A stretch of 64,000 nucleotides of DNA from Tissierellia bacterium (GTDB taxonomy: Bacteria > Bacillota > Clostridia > Tissierellales > Peptoniphilaceae): contig JAUNUQ010000007.1 in assembly GCA_030538075.1 (NCBI GenBank), forward strand, positions 23,098 through 87,097, read 5' to 3'. Below are positions 1 to 12,284 of the stretch, one piece after another. The stretch's first letter is position 1, and each line of letters opens with the position of its first letter. A program made the translations under genes and the position numbers. The notes beneath the pieces are model-generated. The model was not told the origin of the DNA. It searched no databases and saw nothing but the letters and a program-made list of their open reading frames with translations.

Positions 1-177
1 ATCCGATACGATCTTACCTAATACGACGACATAGACGATGGCCTCTACGAAGCCGATTAGCATGACCGGGAGCTTCCTCCCCTGGACGACGAAAATCGTC
101 CGGATGGTGGTCAGGCTGACGTCGCAGATTCTGGCAAAGAAAATCAGTAGATAAATAATAATATTTCCAAATTCCAA
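1..177 (-). CDS. UPF0316 (DUF5698/DUF2179) membrane protein, N-terminal part
   Basis: The gene runs off the left edge of the window, so only about 59 N-terminal residues are visible. They form a hydrophobic segment followed by RICDVSLTTIRTIF and VVQGRKLPVMLIGFVEA, the pattern at the N-terminus of UPF0316 proteins (DUF5698 membrane domain, usually followed by a DUF2179 cytoplasmic domain). I chose the TTG at 177-175 because AGGAGG lies 7 bases upstream and no ATG fits. It follows a complete paralogue (189..713) by 11 bases and is probably co-transcribed. The biochemical function of the family is not established. Family assignment is fairly safe; nothing can be said about the missing C-terminus. 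Confidence 0.72.
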   Translation of the reverse strand, partial: MEFGNIIIYLLIFFARICDVSLTTIRTIFVVQGRKLPVMLIGFVEAIVYVVVLGKIVSD

Positions 178-188
178 CTCTAATCCTC

Positions 189-713
189 CTAACCCTTCAT
201 ACTCAGCCGTTTCATCGTGCCGCCATTCGCATAGACGGAGGCGACGGACACGAAGGCCTTTGGTTCTCGACTGGTGATCAGCCTTCGGAAGGTGATTAAA
301 TCCTTGCGGTGCAATGAGACGACGAGGACATCTCGAATGCCCCTCTTCCCCTCCCCTTGCAGCACTGTCACACCCAGTCCCGAATCCCGAATCTCTTTGA
401 TCAATTCTTCGTTGTCAATACTCGGCAACATCACCGTTGCAACCAGCTCTCCCAATCCGATTTTCTGCTCCAGCATCACAGCCAGAACCCCTCCCAGGGC
501 ATATCCCCCTGCATAGATTCCCAATATGACCGGATTTTCTAAATCACTCATGATCTGCATGACGATGACGACGAAGATCGTCGCCTCAAAGAAACCGAAA
601 AAGGAAGAAAGGAGCTTTCTTCCTTGGAGTGAATAGATCATGCGAAAGGAGACGATCATGGAGCTGATGACCCTTATGACAAAAATGGCGATGAGCAATT
701 TCCAATTCAGCAT
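189..713 (-). CDS. UPF0316 (DUF5698-DUF2179) membrane protein
   Basis: This 174-residue protein has hydrophobic segments at about residues 3-20, 30-55 and 60-78, then a soluble C-terminal half (IGLGELVATVMLPSIDNEEL onward) that resembles DUF2179, including a G-x-G-V-T stretch and a closing alpha/beta segment. I placed the start at ATG 713, two bases after the gatB stop, because it gives the usual short N-terminus and has AAAGGA upstream; a longer reading frame to 791 only overlaps gatB. The gene sits at the end of the gatCAB run and is followed by a second family member, so this is a tandem duplication. The role is unknown. Confidence 0.78.
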   Translation of the reverse strand: MLNWKLLIAIFVIRVISSMIVSFRMIYSLQGRKLLSSFFGFFEATIFVVIVMQIMSDLENPVILGIYAGGYALGGVLAVMLEQKIGLGELVATVMLPSIDNEELIKEIRDSGLGVTVLQGEGKRGIRDVLVVSLHRKDLITFRRLITSREPKAFVSVASVYANGGTMKRLSMKG

Positions 714-715
714 AT

Positions 716-2143
716 CTATCCTTTCATTTTTTCGAGTAGCAATTCGTTGAACCGCTGGGGATTTCCCTTTCCACGGCTGGCCTTCATACACTGCCCTACT
801 AGGAAGCCCAGGGCTCTGTCCTTTCCATTTCTGAAATCGACAACAGATTGCTCATTTTGAGCCAATACCTCATCCACGATCGTCGCCAAGGCATCTGTAT
901 CCTGGATTTGGATCAATCCCCTCTCCTGGATCAGCCCTTCGATATCCGCTTCTTGGGCGAAGACCTCACGTAAGAGCTTTTTCGCGGTGTTCTGATTGAT
1001 CTTCTGATCCTTGACATAGTTGATGAGGACGGCGAGGGTCTTGGGTGCCAACACCATATCCGCTGCATCCAGCTCCTCTTCGTTGAGACGGCGCAGGACA
1101 TCTCCCATCACCCAGTTGGCCGAGAGTTTCGGCTCTCCTGTCGACCCGCTGACCTCTTCGAAGAAATCGGAAAGGGCTTGGTTCTTCGATAGCACATTTG
1201 CGTCGTATTCATCCAATCCGTATTCCCGTTGAAACCGAGATGCCTTCTCCTGGGGCAGCTCTGGGAGCTCCCCTCTTAAGGCCTCAACCCAAGCCTCGTC
1301 TATATAGAGTACGGGCAGATCCCCTTCAGCAGAATAGCGGTAGTCTGCTCCCTGCTCTTTAAAGCGCATCCGCTGGGTCGTTCCCGTCAGATCATCCCAT
1401 CTTCTGGTCTCTTTTCGGGACTCCCCATTGGACTCCAGAAGCTCACGGTGACGTTTCTCTTCATATTCGATGGCCTTTCCCACTGCCTTGAAAGAGTTCA
1501 TATTCTTGATCTCTGAGATGGCGGTTTTGATCCCTCGCTCCGAATCGACCACGTTGATATTCACATCGCATCGCAGGGATCCCTCTTCCATCTTGACATC
1601 GGAGACGCCGATGTGTTTGAGGGTCTCCCGCAGATTGGATAGGAAGAGTTGCGCCTCTTCAGCCGTCGTCATATCCGGATAGGTGACGACCTCGATTAAT
1701 GGAACTCCACTGCGGTCATAGTCCATCAGAGTGTGTCCATCTTCGGTGTGTATGGATTTTCCCGTGTCCTCTTCGATATGGATTCTCTGGATCCCGATTC
1801 GCTTGGTATACTCCTTGGTATTGACTTCGATATAGCCATCGTAGCAGAGGGGGTCCCCATCTTGCGAGATCTGATAGCCCTTGACCAGGTCGGGATAGAA
1901 GTATTTCTTACGATCCATCCGCACCTCACGCTCGATGCCGCAATTGAAGGCGAGACCCGCCTTGATGGCGTATTCCACGGCTTTTTTGTTCATCGTCGGG
2001 AGAGTCCCGGGATAGCCCAGGCAAATCTCACAGACATGGGTATTCGGAGGAGCGCCGAAGACATTTTTACAGCCACAGAACATCTTTGTCTGTGTGGATA
2101 GCTCCACATGTATTTCCAATCCGATTAGTGTTTTTATGCTCAT
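716..2143 (-). CDS. gatB: Asp-tRNA(Asn)/Glu-tRNA(Gln) amidotransferase subunit B
   Basis: GatB binds mischarged Glu-tRNA(Gln) or Asp-tRNA(Asn) and phosphorylates the carboxyl side chain so that ammonia delivered by GatA can amidate it. The protein begins with LIGLEIHVELSTQTKMFCGC, the start of the GatB kinase cradle, includes a CEICLGYPGTLP segment with the Cys residues expected for a zinc site, and ends in a GatB/YqeY tail domain (GQCMKASRGKGNP). Its 475 residues are the usual length. Its ATG overlaps the gatA stop in an ATGA arrangement, which suggests translational coupling. The order gatC-gatA-gatB is the standard one. Confidence 0.97.
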   Translation of the reverse strand: MSIKTLIGLEIHVELSTQTKMFCGCKNVFGAPPNTHVCEICLGYPGTLPTMNKKAVEYAIKAGLAFNCGIEREVRMDRKKYFYPDLVKGYQISQDGDPLCYDGYIEVNTKEYTKRIGIQRIHIEEDTGKSIHTEDGHTLMDYDRSGVPLIEVVTYPDMTTAEEAQLFLSNLRETLKHIGVSDVKMEEGSLRCDVNINVVDSERGIKTAISEIKNMNSFKAVGKAIEYEEKRHRELLESNGESRKETRRWDDLTGTTQRMRFKEQGADYRYSAEGDLPVLYIDEAWVEALRGELPELPQEKASRFQREYGLDEYDANVLSKNQALSDFFEEVSGSTGEPKLSANWVMGDVLRRLNEEELDAADMVLAPKTLAVLINYVKDQKINQNTAKKLLREVFAQEADIEGLIQERGLIQIQDTDALATIVDEVLAQNEQSVVDFRNGKDRALGFLVGQCMKASRGKGNPQRFNELLLEKMKG

Positions 2144-3546
2144 TTGATCCCCCTGTAAAATGCATCTGCAAAGCTGAGGAGTCTGCCATCATCCATTCGA
2201 TCTGCCATGATCTGCACCGATCCGCCGATGCCCTCATTCATGGGCACGGAGATGGCGCATCGTCCCGTCAGATTGGCCAGCACGTGGAAGTCCCCACTAC
2301 TGAGGGTAGACAGGGTGTCCGCATCTAGGCCGAGGGGATAGGGCAGCCGGACTGCCGAGGGCGTCATCAAAAAATCCAGTTCTGTAAAGAGCTGTTGCAC
2401 CCATCTGCGAATCTTCTCACGAACCTTTAGCGCTTTTCTGTAGAGTTCCACTTCGTACTCAGAGCCCAGATAGAACATGCCCACGGCAATGCGCCTCTGG
2501 GTTTCCTCTCTGAAACCCTCTGCTCTGGTCTTTTCGTAGAGCTCATCTAGACCCTCGTAGTCCTCGCATTGGTAGCCGTATCGAAGACCATCGTATTTCG
2601 ACATATTCGAACCCACTTCTGCTGTACAGACCACGCTATATGTGGGCGATAAATAGCGGTACAGATCCATTTCCACTTCGATGAGCTGAACGCCCAGTTC
2701 TCTTAGCCGCTCAATTGCCCGCTCGTAGTCCTTCACTACCACTGGATCACAGTGATATCCACTCAGGTCCTTCAGGATGCCCACTTTTATCTTTGAGGGA
2801 TCCAGCTCCCCAAGGTTGAATGTCAGCTGGTTGATGGGCACAGAGGTGGCGTCCTTTGGATCATTTCCCCCTATGATTTGAAATACCTTTGTAATATCTA
2901 CCACACTATTGGCCAGGATGCCCACTTGGTCCAATGTATTGGACATGGAGGCAACCCCATGACGTGAGATCATTCCATAGCTGGGTAAAAAACCTAGCAA
3001 GCTGCAATAGCTGGCGGGTTGGCGTACACTGCCCCCCGTATCCGAGCCGATGGAAACCACGGATTCCCCCAATTTGAGGGATACAGCCGCTCCTGAGGAG
3101 CTCCCACCAGGTACGAGGGTGGGATCCAATGGGTTTTTAGACGGCCCAAAATAGGAAGTCTCTGAGGACCCTCCCATGGCGAATTCGTCCATATTGGTCT
3201 TCCCGATCAACACGGCATCCTCTGCCAATGCCCTCTCCACAACGGTGGCTTGAAAAGGCGGTACAAAATGCTCTAGCATCTTGGAGGCGCAGGTGGTTCG
3301 AATTCCCTCGGTCATTATATTGTCTTTGAAGGAGATGGGCACGCCGAAGAGGCTGCCTAGTTCCTCGCCTCTGGATAGCTTTTGATCCAGCTGCCTTGCC
3401 CTCTCAAGGGCTCCTTCTGTGTTTATCGTGATATATGCATTATAGTCTCTATTCTGTTCGATCCGCTCTAGCACTTCGCCGATAAAAGTCTCTACACTTT
3501 TTTCGCCGCGGATCAACATCTCTCTTACTTCGTCAATTCCTCTCAT
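2140..3546 (-). CDS. gatA: Asp-tRNA(Asn)/Glu-tRNA(Gln) amidotransferase subunit A
   Basis: GatA hydrolyses glutamine and channels ammonia to GatB. The 468-residue protein carries the amidase signature, with the Ser-cis-Ser-Lys catalytic set visible as Lys74 (SFKDN), the GGSSSGAA stretch near residue 149 and Ser173 (GGSVRQP). It lies 8 bases downstream of gatC and overlaps gatB by 4 bases, so the three subunits should be made together. Length and motifs match the family closely; no oddities were seen. Confidence 0.97.
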   Translation of the reverse strand: MRGIDEVREMLIRGEKSVETFIGEVLERIEQNRDYNAYITINTEGALERARQLDQKLSRGEELGSLFGVPISFKDNIMTEGIRTTCASKMLEHFVPPFQATVVERALAEDAVLIGKTNMDEFAMGGSSETSYFGPSKNPLDPTLVPGGSSSGAAVSLKLGESVVSIGSDTGGSVRQPASYCSLLGFLPSYGMISRHGVASMSNTLDQVGILANSVVDITKVFQIIGGNDPKDATSVPINQLTFNLGELDPSKIKVGILKDLSGYHCDPVVVKDYERAIERLRELGVQLIEVEMDLYRYLSPTYSVVCTAEVGSNMSKYDGLRYGYQCEDYEGLDELYEKTRAEGFREETQRRIAVGMFYLGSEYEVELYRKALKVREKIRRWVQQLFTELDFLMTPSAVRLPYPLGLDADTLSTLSSGDFHVLANLTGRCAISVPMNEGIGGSVQIMADRMDDGRLLSFADAFYRGIK

Positions 3547-3554
3547 GGCTCCCC

Positions 3555-3839
3555 CTAATCCAATACCTTTTGGAGCTTAAAATAGCCGTACTCCCGCTTA
3601 GCTGCCCTCTCTAGGACTACATCTCGGTCCAGTCCTTCCACCGGTACATCCTCCCGAAGGACCATCCGATTTTCAGTATTGCGCTCCATGGGCTCCAGAT
3701 CTTGTGTGTCCACTTCCATCAATACTCTGTTGAATTCGATCAGTGCATCGAATTTCCGTGCTAATTCCTCGGCTTGGCTAATGTCCAAAGCGATATGGGC
3801 TGCCTTGTAAATATCTACGATCTGCTCTTTTGTTATCAT
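3555..3839 (-). CDS. gatC: Asp-tRNA(Asn)/Glu-tRNA(Gln) amidotransferase subunit C
   Basis: GatC is the small clamp subunit that wraps around GatA and GatB. The 94-residue protein has the usual pattern: an N-terminal helix ending in a hydrophobic AHIALDISQAEELAR stretch, a central VDTQDLEPM segment and the typical LREDVP motif. A ribosome binding site (GGGAG) precedes ATG 3839. It is the first gene of the gat set, 140 bases downstream of ligA on the same strand. Confidence 0.95.
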   Translation of the reverse strand: MITKEQIVDIYKAAHIALDISQAEELARKFDALIEFNRVLMEVDTQDLEPMERNTENRMVLREDVPVEGLDRDVVLERAAKREYGYFKLQKVLD

Positions 3840-3936
3840 CTGATCACTCCCGTTTCCTAACCTATCTAATAATGCTCAAAACCTCAAGTTCTTATAACGA
3901 AATAAGTATATCATAAACTCGTTCAACTACCTAGAG

Positions 3937-3975
3937 GAGCACCCCCTCCTCATAAAAAAAGTCGTGGGTGCTCCA
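3937..3975. repeat. Inverted repeat between ligA and gatC
   Basis: Nine-base arms GGAGCACCC (3937-3945) and GGGTGCTCC (3967-3975) face each other across 21 bases. The loop, read on the minus strand, holds a run of seven T residues. The structure lies just after the ligA stop and could attenuate or terminate transcription before gatC, but the T run is inside the loop, not after the stem, so it is not a standard terminator. Confidence 0.45.
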
Positions 3976-3979
3976 TTCT

Positions 3980-8178
<4,199 letters not shown>

Positions 8179-8247
8179 AATAGTTCTCCTTACCCTCTGG
8201 CATCCATTTCTGTGCCATTTTGAACTAGGACCTGAAAATGGATGATC

Positions 8248-8385
8248 TGATATTATTGGTCTATCGATTTTCAAAAATTCTTCAATGATCTGATTGGTCC
8301 CCCAGGTTTTGGACCGCAATATTCCATGACCTCCACCCTTAATCACCGCCAATTGAGAACCGGCGATGGCAGGTGCCTCCTTAGG
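8248..8385 (-). pseudogene. Remnant of an alpha/beta hydrolase 3' end
   Basis: Upstream of pcrA and in the same frame, the sequence reads AIAGSQLAVIKGGGHGIL and then TNQIIEEFLK. This matches the last 35 to 40 residues of alpha/beta hydrolases, where a hydrophobic strand is followed by the catalytic His (G-G-G-H-G) and a closing N-Q-x-I-x-x-F-L helix. A TAG stop at 8388-8386 cuts off anything upstream, and only 27 bases separate the remnant from the next gene. I read it as the leftover tail of a deleted gene. The similarity is from memory of the family pattern and is not computed. Confidence 0.5.
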
Positions 8386-8412
8386 CTATGCTCCACCCGC
8401 ATCAAACCATCG

Positions 8413-8952
8413 TTATTGAAATCTACCTGCCCACTCTAAAAAGGCATCGATGACCTTACCCATATACTTTTCACTTTTACTGTCGATGAAATTTCCATTT
8501 TCATCAAAGGAATTCTGCACTTCTGGTAATTGGACATGGTTTCCAGGCAAGCAGAGGGCAGCCACGCCCGGGGCATTTAGGATATTTCGCAGATCCAACT
8601 GACATCTCGCAGTGCCCACATTTCCCGTGGAGGCACCGACGATAAAACAGGGTTTATTCGCCAATGGGCGGTGCACCCTAGAACACCAATCGATGGCGTT
8701 TTTTAAACCACCGGGGATGGAATGGTTGTACTCTGGGGTCACGAAGAGTACCCCTTCTGCCCGATCCACTTTCTCCTTAAAATCCAAGACGATCTGTGGT
8801 GGCTTCTCTTCCATATCTTCGCTGAAAATCGGCAAGTCGATGCCGACGATCTCCAACTCCAACTTGTCTTGAAATCGCTCTTGGATGAATTTCGCGACCT
8901 TGTAATTCCACGATTCCTGTCTTAAACTGCCAACAATTGCCAATACTTTCAT
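8413..8952 (-). CDS. NADPH-dependent FMN reductase-like flavoprotein
   Basis: This 179-residue flavodoxin-fold protein belongs to the NADPH-dependent FMN reductase family (azoreductase/chromate reductase/WrbA-like relatives). The flavin phosphate loop is seen as GSLRQESWNYKVAKF near residues 8-22, and the TPEYNHSIPGGLKNAIDW motif near residue 75 contacts the isoalloxazine and dimer interface. Two ATG codons are adjacent; the second (8952) has AGGAG at a 6-base distance while the first (8955) has only 3, so I use the second. Substrate is unknown; quinones or free flavins are typical. It lies 18 bases downstream of the RIC-like gene and is probably in its operon. Confidence 0.88.
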   Translation of the reverse strand: MKVLAIVGSLRQESWNYKVAKFIQERFQDKLELEIVGIDLPIFSEDMEEKPPQIVLDFKEKVDRAEGVLFVTPEYNHSIPGGLKNAIDWCSRVHRPLANKPCFIVGASTGNVGTARCQLDLRNILNAPGVAALCLPGNHVQLPEVQNSFDENGNFIDSKSEKYMGKVIDAFLEWAGRFQ

Positions 8953-8973
8953 CATAATCTCCTCATCTTCTCA

Positions 8974-9669
8974 TCATTTGTTCGCACTCTTCTCATAGGG
9001 CTCAAAGACCAGAGTGTTTTCTTTGTAAATATGCAAATAGATGTCCCTCACCAGCTCCTCGAGCTCCCGGACCATCATCTTATAATACTCGTCTTCCCCT
9101 TCGGGGACGGCGAAGTCATCGGTCACCTTGATCAATTCGTTGACATATCCCCCAATGGTGCTCTGGTATTCCTTGACCCTCTGTACGGAACGGGTGACCC
9201 TCTCAGGGAAGACCCCCGTCTCACAGGAAAAGGCGATCGCAGGGAACAATCTCTTCTCCTGATCGATAAAGTGGATCTCCAGCTCCACTTTTATCATTCC
9301 AAGATAGCGAGCCAGTTTCTTAAGATGGCCGCCATGGGTAAAGAAATACAGATCCATCAAACGTTCGATCTTATGGCTCAAATCCTTGAGTAATTCCTTT
9401 TCATAGTGGTGGTGTACGATCTTAATATGGTCTATGGCCTGAGGGACGGACATCTGTTCCAGATCCTCAGGAAAGGTGTCTCTGCCATAGTAGTGGTCAA
9501 TATACCCCGCCAAATTCGTCAGACAGACTTCGGGATCCAGCTGCTTGTCTCGAAAAGCCCCTTCCAATGTGAAGTCGGCGTATTGATCTGGGTCTATTCC
9601 ATGACGTAAAAAATAGTTTCCAGATCGAGGGTATTCACGAAGGAGCTCCCTCAGCTTTCGATCTCTCAT
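8974..9669 (-). CDS. Hemerythrin-like RIC/YtfE-type di-iron protein
   Basis: The protein resembles RIC (YtfE/ScdA), which repairs nitrosative and oxidative damage to iron-sulfur clusters. A four-helix hemerythrin domain is indicated by spaced His and Glu residues: [32 protein letters not shown] and [13 protein letters not shown]. The N-terminal domain aligns with the ScdA N-domain by the pattern [20 protein letters not shown], but the usual Cys-Cys pair at that place is missing. Its ATG overlaps the upstream UPF0340 gene by 4 bases. Family call is good; whether it acts in cluster repair without the cysteines is open. Confidence 0.82.
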   Translation of the reverse strand: MRDRKLRELLREYPRSGNYFLRHGIDPDQYADFTLEGAFRDKQLDPEVCLTNLAGYIDHYYGRDTFPEDLEQMSVPQAIDHIKIVHHHYEKELLKDLSHKIERLMDLYFFTHGGHLKKLARYLGMIKVELEIHFIDQEKRLFPAIAFSCETGVFPERVTRSVQRVKEYQSTIGGYVNELIKVTDDFAVPEGEDEYYKMMVRELEELVRDIYLHIYKENTLVFEPYEKSANK

Positions 9670-10256
9670 TCACAGCCCCCCTCCCTCGGCGGCAGTCCGG
9701 TCTTTACATCTACTTCGGGATATTGGGCTCTTGGTCCACCGATCAATTTGGGCCGAGACCGCAAGGAAGTCACATGGGCATGGCCGATCTGTTTCACCTT
9801 GAGCCGAGTTGGAATCTGGACGAATTGGATATGCATTCCGATTGAGGTATCGCCAATATCCAATCCCGCTTTCGCCGTGATATGCTCCACCATGACCGGA
9901 TCTTCCCCATGACGATAGGCGGCTAGACTACAAGCTCCCCCTGCATGAAGAGCAGGGATGACAGTGACGATTTCCCATCCGTATTTCTCTGCTGCAGCTC
10001 GCTCCACCACCAGAGCGCGATTGATATGCTCACATCCCTGGACCGCCAAAAAGATTCCCCTCGGGCGCAGCTCATCTAATAAGGTGGTGACGATGGTCTC
10101 TCCCACCTCTTCGCTCGAGTGTTTCCCGATGGTAAAACCCAGGACTTCGCTGGTGCTCGCTCCGAGCACAAAGACCTCTCCCGGACGCAATGCTGACCTC
10201 TCTAGGAGCTCCCTAGCTGCCTCTTTCACTCTGTTTTGAATATCCGATAATTCCAT
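9666..10256 (-). CDS. UPF0340 family protein (TIGR01440, YwlG-like)
   Basis: The 196-residue protein has the family's conserved stretches: [33 protein letters not shown], a [12 protein letters not shown] segment and a C-terminal [19 protein letters not shown]. The family is widespread in Firmicutes as a soluble protein of unknown function. It is the first gene of a minus-strand run with the RIC-like and flavoprotein genes, joined to the former by an ATGA overlap. A ribosome binding site (AAGGGAAGGAGC) precedes ATG 10256. Confidence 0.9.
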   Translation of the reverse strand: MELSDIQNRVKEAARELLERSALRPGEVFVLGASTSEVLGFTIGKHSSEEVGETIVTTLLDELRPRGIFLAVQGCEHINRALVVERAAAEKYGWEIVTVIPALHAGGACSLAAYRHGEDPVMVEHITAKAGLDIGDTSIGMHIQFVQIPTRLKVKQIGHAHVTSLRSRPKLIGGPRAQYPEVDVKTGLPPREGGCE

Positions 10257-10484
10257 TTTGGCTCCTTCCCTTTTATCGATTCATCTTTAGATTTCCAAAT
10301 GGTTTCCTGCATCTCATATACCCATTTCCCAGGATTTTGTATCATGGGGATCGATGAGTCCAGAACCAAAGATCGGGTCCATTGTATCAGATGTCAGGGG
10401 ATTGGAAAACTAAATTACAAATGTAGTCTTTCCCCCGAATGAAATCGATCCCGAGGGGGTATAATCCATCTAGGAGGTGGAAGG

Positions 10485-11045
10485 ATGACCGATCGAATTA
10501 CCGTGTGGACCAAACAGCATGAGAGAATGCTGCAGGAGTTAGAGGAGACGGGACGCTACACAGCGAAATCACGCTATGTGCGCCTGGATTTGGGCGAGCT
10601 CGCCCCACTGGTGATCTTCGCCTACGAATGGCTCGCTGCAAACACGCCGAACCAAGAGAATCGGCCTGAGGATGCCCAAACCCCCATCTGGATCTCCCTT
10701 ACCCAGGACTCCAGAATGAGTCTGACCCCTGGCACCGTGCTGCTGGAGCTATCCATTGATCCAGAAATCGTCACCCCCATCAATATAGGCAAATGGGGCG
10801 CCATCCTGAATTACTCCTATATACCGAAGGATCCCGTGGACGCGAAAGCGCATAATGAGCTCCTCGCCCAACAGGGTATCAACGATGCCAAGGCGGTGAT
10901 GACCCCATTTTATCCCGTCATCAAAAGGCAGGTCACACAGAGCTGGAAGCGGCTGTTCGACGAGAGCGTCTCCTTGGGAGTCGACAGTTATTATGGAAAT
11001 ATTTGGGAGGTAAGAAGGGAATGGATAACACAGATCTATCGATAA
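10485..11045 (+). CDS. DUF3841 domain protein, copy 1
   Basis: This 186-residue soluble protein matches DUF3841: an opening VWTKQHERMLQELEETGRY, a LAPLVIFAYEWLAAN helix, and a closing PFYPVIKRQVTQSWKRLFD followed by WEVRREWI. No catalytic motif is evident and the function of the domain is unknown. The gene has a strong AGGAGG 7 bases before ATG 10485. It overlaps a second paralogue by 25 bases, so the two are translationally linked. The start region diverges from the UPF0340 operon. Confidence 0.85.
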   Translation: MTDRITVWTKQHERMLQELEETGRYTAKSRYVRLDLGELAPLVIFAYEWLAANTPNQENRPEDAQTPIWISLTQDSRMSLTPGTVLLELSIDPEIVTPINIGKWGAILNYSYIPKDPVDAKAHNELLAQQGINDAKAVMTPFYPVIKRQVTQSWKRLFDESVSLGVDSYYGNIWEVRREWITQIYR

Positions 11046-11614
11046 GGCTGTACTCAGCACAGACTGCCGTCGTACAAAATAGGTTGATGGAAGATGGCGT
11101 TTGCTTCTCCAAGCGCCGATATGTAATCCAGAAATATGAAGAGAGTGCGCCTGTATTCATTGCGGCCTATGACTGGTTCGTACAGGAGGCAGCGAAAATT
11201 GTCCCGAAGCCAGAAAAAGCGGAGTATCCCTATTGGGCTTATGCGGATCTGTATAATGCAGATGCATCTAAAGAAGAACTGCTCAGACTTCAGGTCCCCA
11301 TCGACGAAGTGCTCCTCTTCGACATGTATGATTGGTACAAGCTTCTTAGGCTTCAGTATATCGGCGAAGACGAGAGAGAAGAGGCCGCCTTCCAGAGTAT
11401 TCTAAAGGATAGAGGCATTCGCAATGAGAGCGATGTGATCCTGACGCATTTCTATCCGGACCTCAAAAGACAAGTCCAAAGTAGCTGGAAAAACCTATTT
11501 CGTCATCATCATGCACTAAAAATCGGCAGCCCTCCAAAGTCCATAGAGGTTATGGCCGGCCTGTGGCAGATCAAGAGGGAATGGATAGTAGACCCAGAGG
11601 AACACCAGCTATAG
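11021..11614 (+). CDS. DUF3841 domain protein, copy 2
   Basis: This 197-residue paralogue of the preceding gene shares the landmarks LYSAQTAVVQNRLMEDG, APVFIAAYDWF, HFYPDLKRQVQSSWKNLF and LWQIKREWI. I start it at ATG 11021, which has GGGAGG upstream inside the end of copy 1; an in-frame TTG at 11003 lacks a suitable site. The copies have clearly diverged over their full length, so the duplication is old. It may form a heterodimer with copy 1 (inference). Function unknown. Confidence 0.83.
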   Translation: MDNTDLSIRLYSAQTAVVQNRLMEDGVCFSKRRYVIQKYEESAPVFIAAYDWFVQEAAKIVPKPEKAEYPYWAYADLYNADASKEELLRLQVPIDEVLLFDMYDWYKLLRLQYIGEDEREEAAFQSILKDRGIRNESDVILTHFYPDLKRQVQSSWKNLFRHHHALKIGSPPKSIEVMAGLWQIKREWIVDPEEHQL

Positions 11615-11660
11615 ACTGGTCTGGAACATAAAGAGAAAGTAAAATATTTCGCAATTTCAT

Positions 11661-11689
11661 TTGCATTTTTTAGCCCCGGGCATTATAAT
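11661..11689 (+). promoter_or_regulatory. Promoter of tRNA-Pro
   Basis: TTGCAT (11661-11666) and TATAAT (11684-11689) are separated by 17 bases, and the tRNA begins 12 bases after the -10 hexamer. This is a good sigma-A-type promoter. Confidence 0.8.
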
Positions 11690-11701
11690 ATATCTCAGCG
11701 C

Positions 11702-11778
11702 CGGGGTGTGGCGCAGCTTGGTAGCGCGCATCGTTCGGGACGATGAGGCCGTAGGTTCAAATCCTATCACCCCGACCA
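11702..11778 (+). tRNA. tRNA-Pro (anticodon CGG)
   Basis: A complete cloverleaf can be drawn. The acceptor stem pairs CGGGGTG with CACCCCG, the anticodon stem pairs CATCG with CGATG around the seven-base loop TTCGGGA (anticodon CGG, codon CCG), the T arm contains GGTTCAAATCC, and an encoded CCA ends the gene at 11778. Confidence 0.96.
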
Positions 11779-11786
11779 GAGTGAAA

Positions 11787-11819
11787 GTACGGAGATGGAG
11801 ATCATCCCCGTGCTTTTTT
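11787..11819 (+). terminator. Terminator after tRNA-Pro
   Basis: GTACGGAGATG pairs with CATCCCCGTGC (one wobble and one mismatch) across a five-base loop, followed directly by six T residues. Confidence 0.8.
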
Positions 11820-11882
11820 ATATGGAACAACAGCTGCATATCCTACTAATCTCTGGGTATATAGAGTTTAGGAGGTGCTAAA

Positions 11883-12284
11883 ATGGAAATAATATATGAG
11901 AAAAGAGTGAACCTAACCTTATCAGAAGCATTGGAGAGTTTGAAAGCAGAGCTTAAGGAGAGAAAATTTGGAGTGCTCTATGAGCTGAATTTTAGAGATA
12001 AATTGGTGGAGAATGATCTGGCATTTGATCATGACTTCTATGTACTGGAGGTCTGCAACCCAGGCTTTGCAAAACAGGTGCTGGATCAACATCTGGATAT
12101 GGGCTATTTTATGCCCTGTAAGATGGCAGTATACGAGGATGCTGAGGGAGTTAAGCTGGGCATGCTAAAACCCAGTCAGCTGATGTCCATCAGTGGATAC
12201 ACAGATCTGGAACAGATGGCCAGCAATGTGGATGATATCCTATCAGAGGCCATCGATGCGGTGGTGAAACGAGCAGATGGTTAA
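11883..12284 (+). CDS. DUF302 domain protein
   Basis: The 133-residue protein fits DUF302: an N-terminal strand-helix (YEKRVNLTLSEALESLKAEL), then VLYELNFRDKL, a central YVLEVCNPGFAKQVLDQ, and a PCKMAVYEDAEGVKLGMLKP stretch, as in small cytosolic proteins with this alpha/beta fold. Function is not established. AGGAGG precedes ATG 11883 at the right distance. The last eight bases overlap the start of a broken small membrane protein gene. Confidence 0.88.
   Translation: MEIIYEKRVNLTLSEALESLKAELKERKFGVLYELNFRDKLVENDLAFDHDFYVLEVCNPGFAKQVLDQHLDMGYFMPCKMAVYEDAEGVKLGMLKPSQLMSISGYTDLEQMASNVDDILSEAIDAVVKRADG

Noticed and set aside
1..713. The two UPF0316 genes as one gene split by a frameshift
   Set aside because: Each has its own ribosome binding site and start with the same N-terminal pattern, so they are tandem paralogues.
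3937..3975. A standard terminator after ligA
   Set aside because: The T run lies inside the loop, not after the stem, so I list it only as an inverted repeat.
8179..8352. A 58-codon N-terminal extension of PcrA
   Set aside because: The TTG at 8178 has a good ribosome binding site and gives the usual PcrA start; the extension reads as an alpha/beta hydrolase tail.
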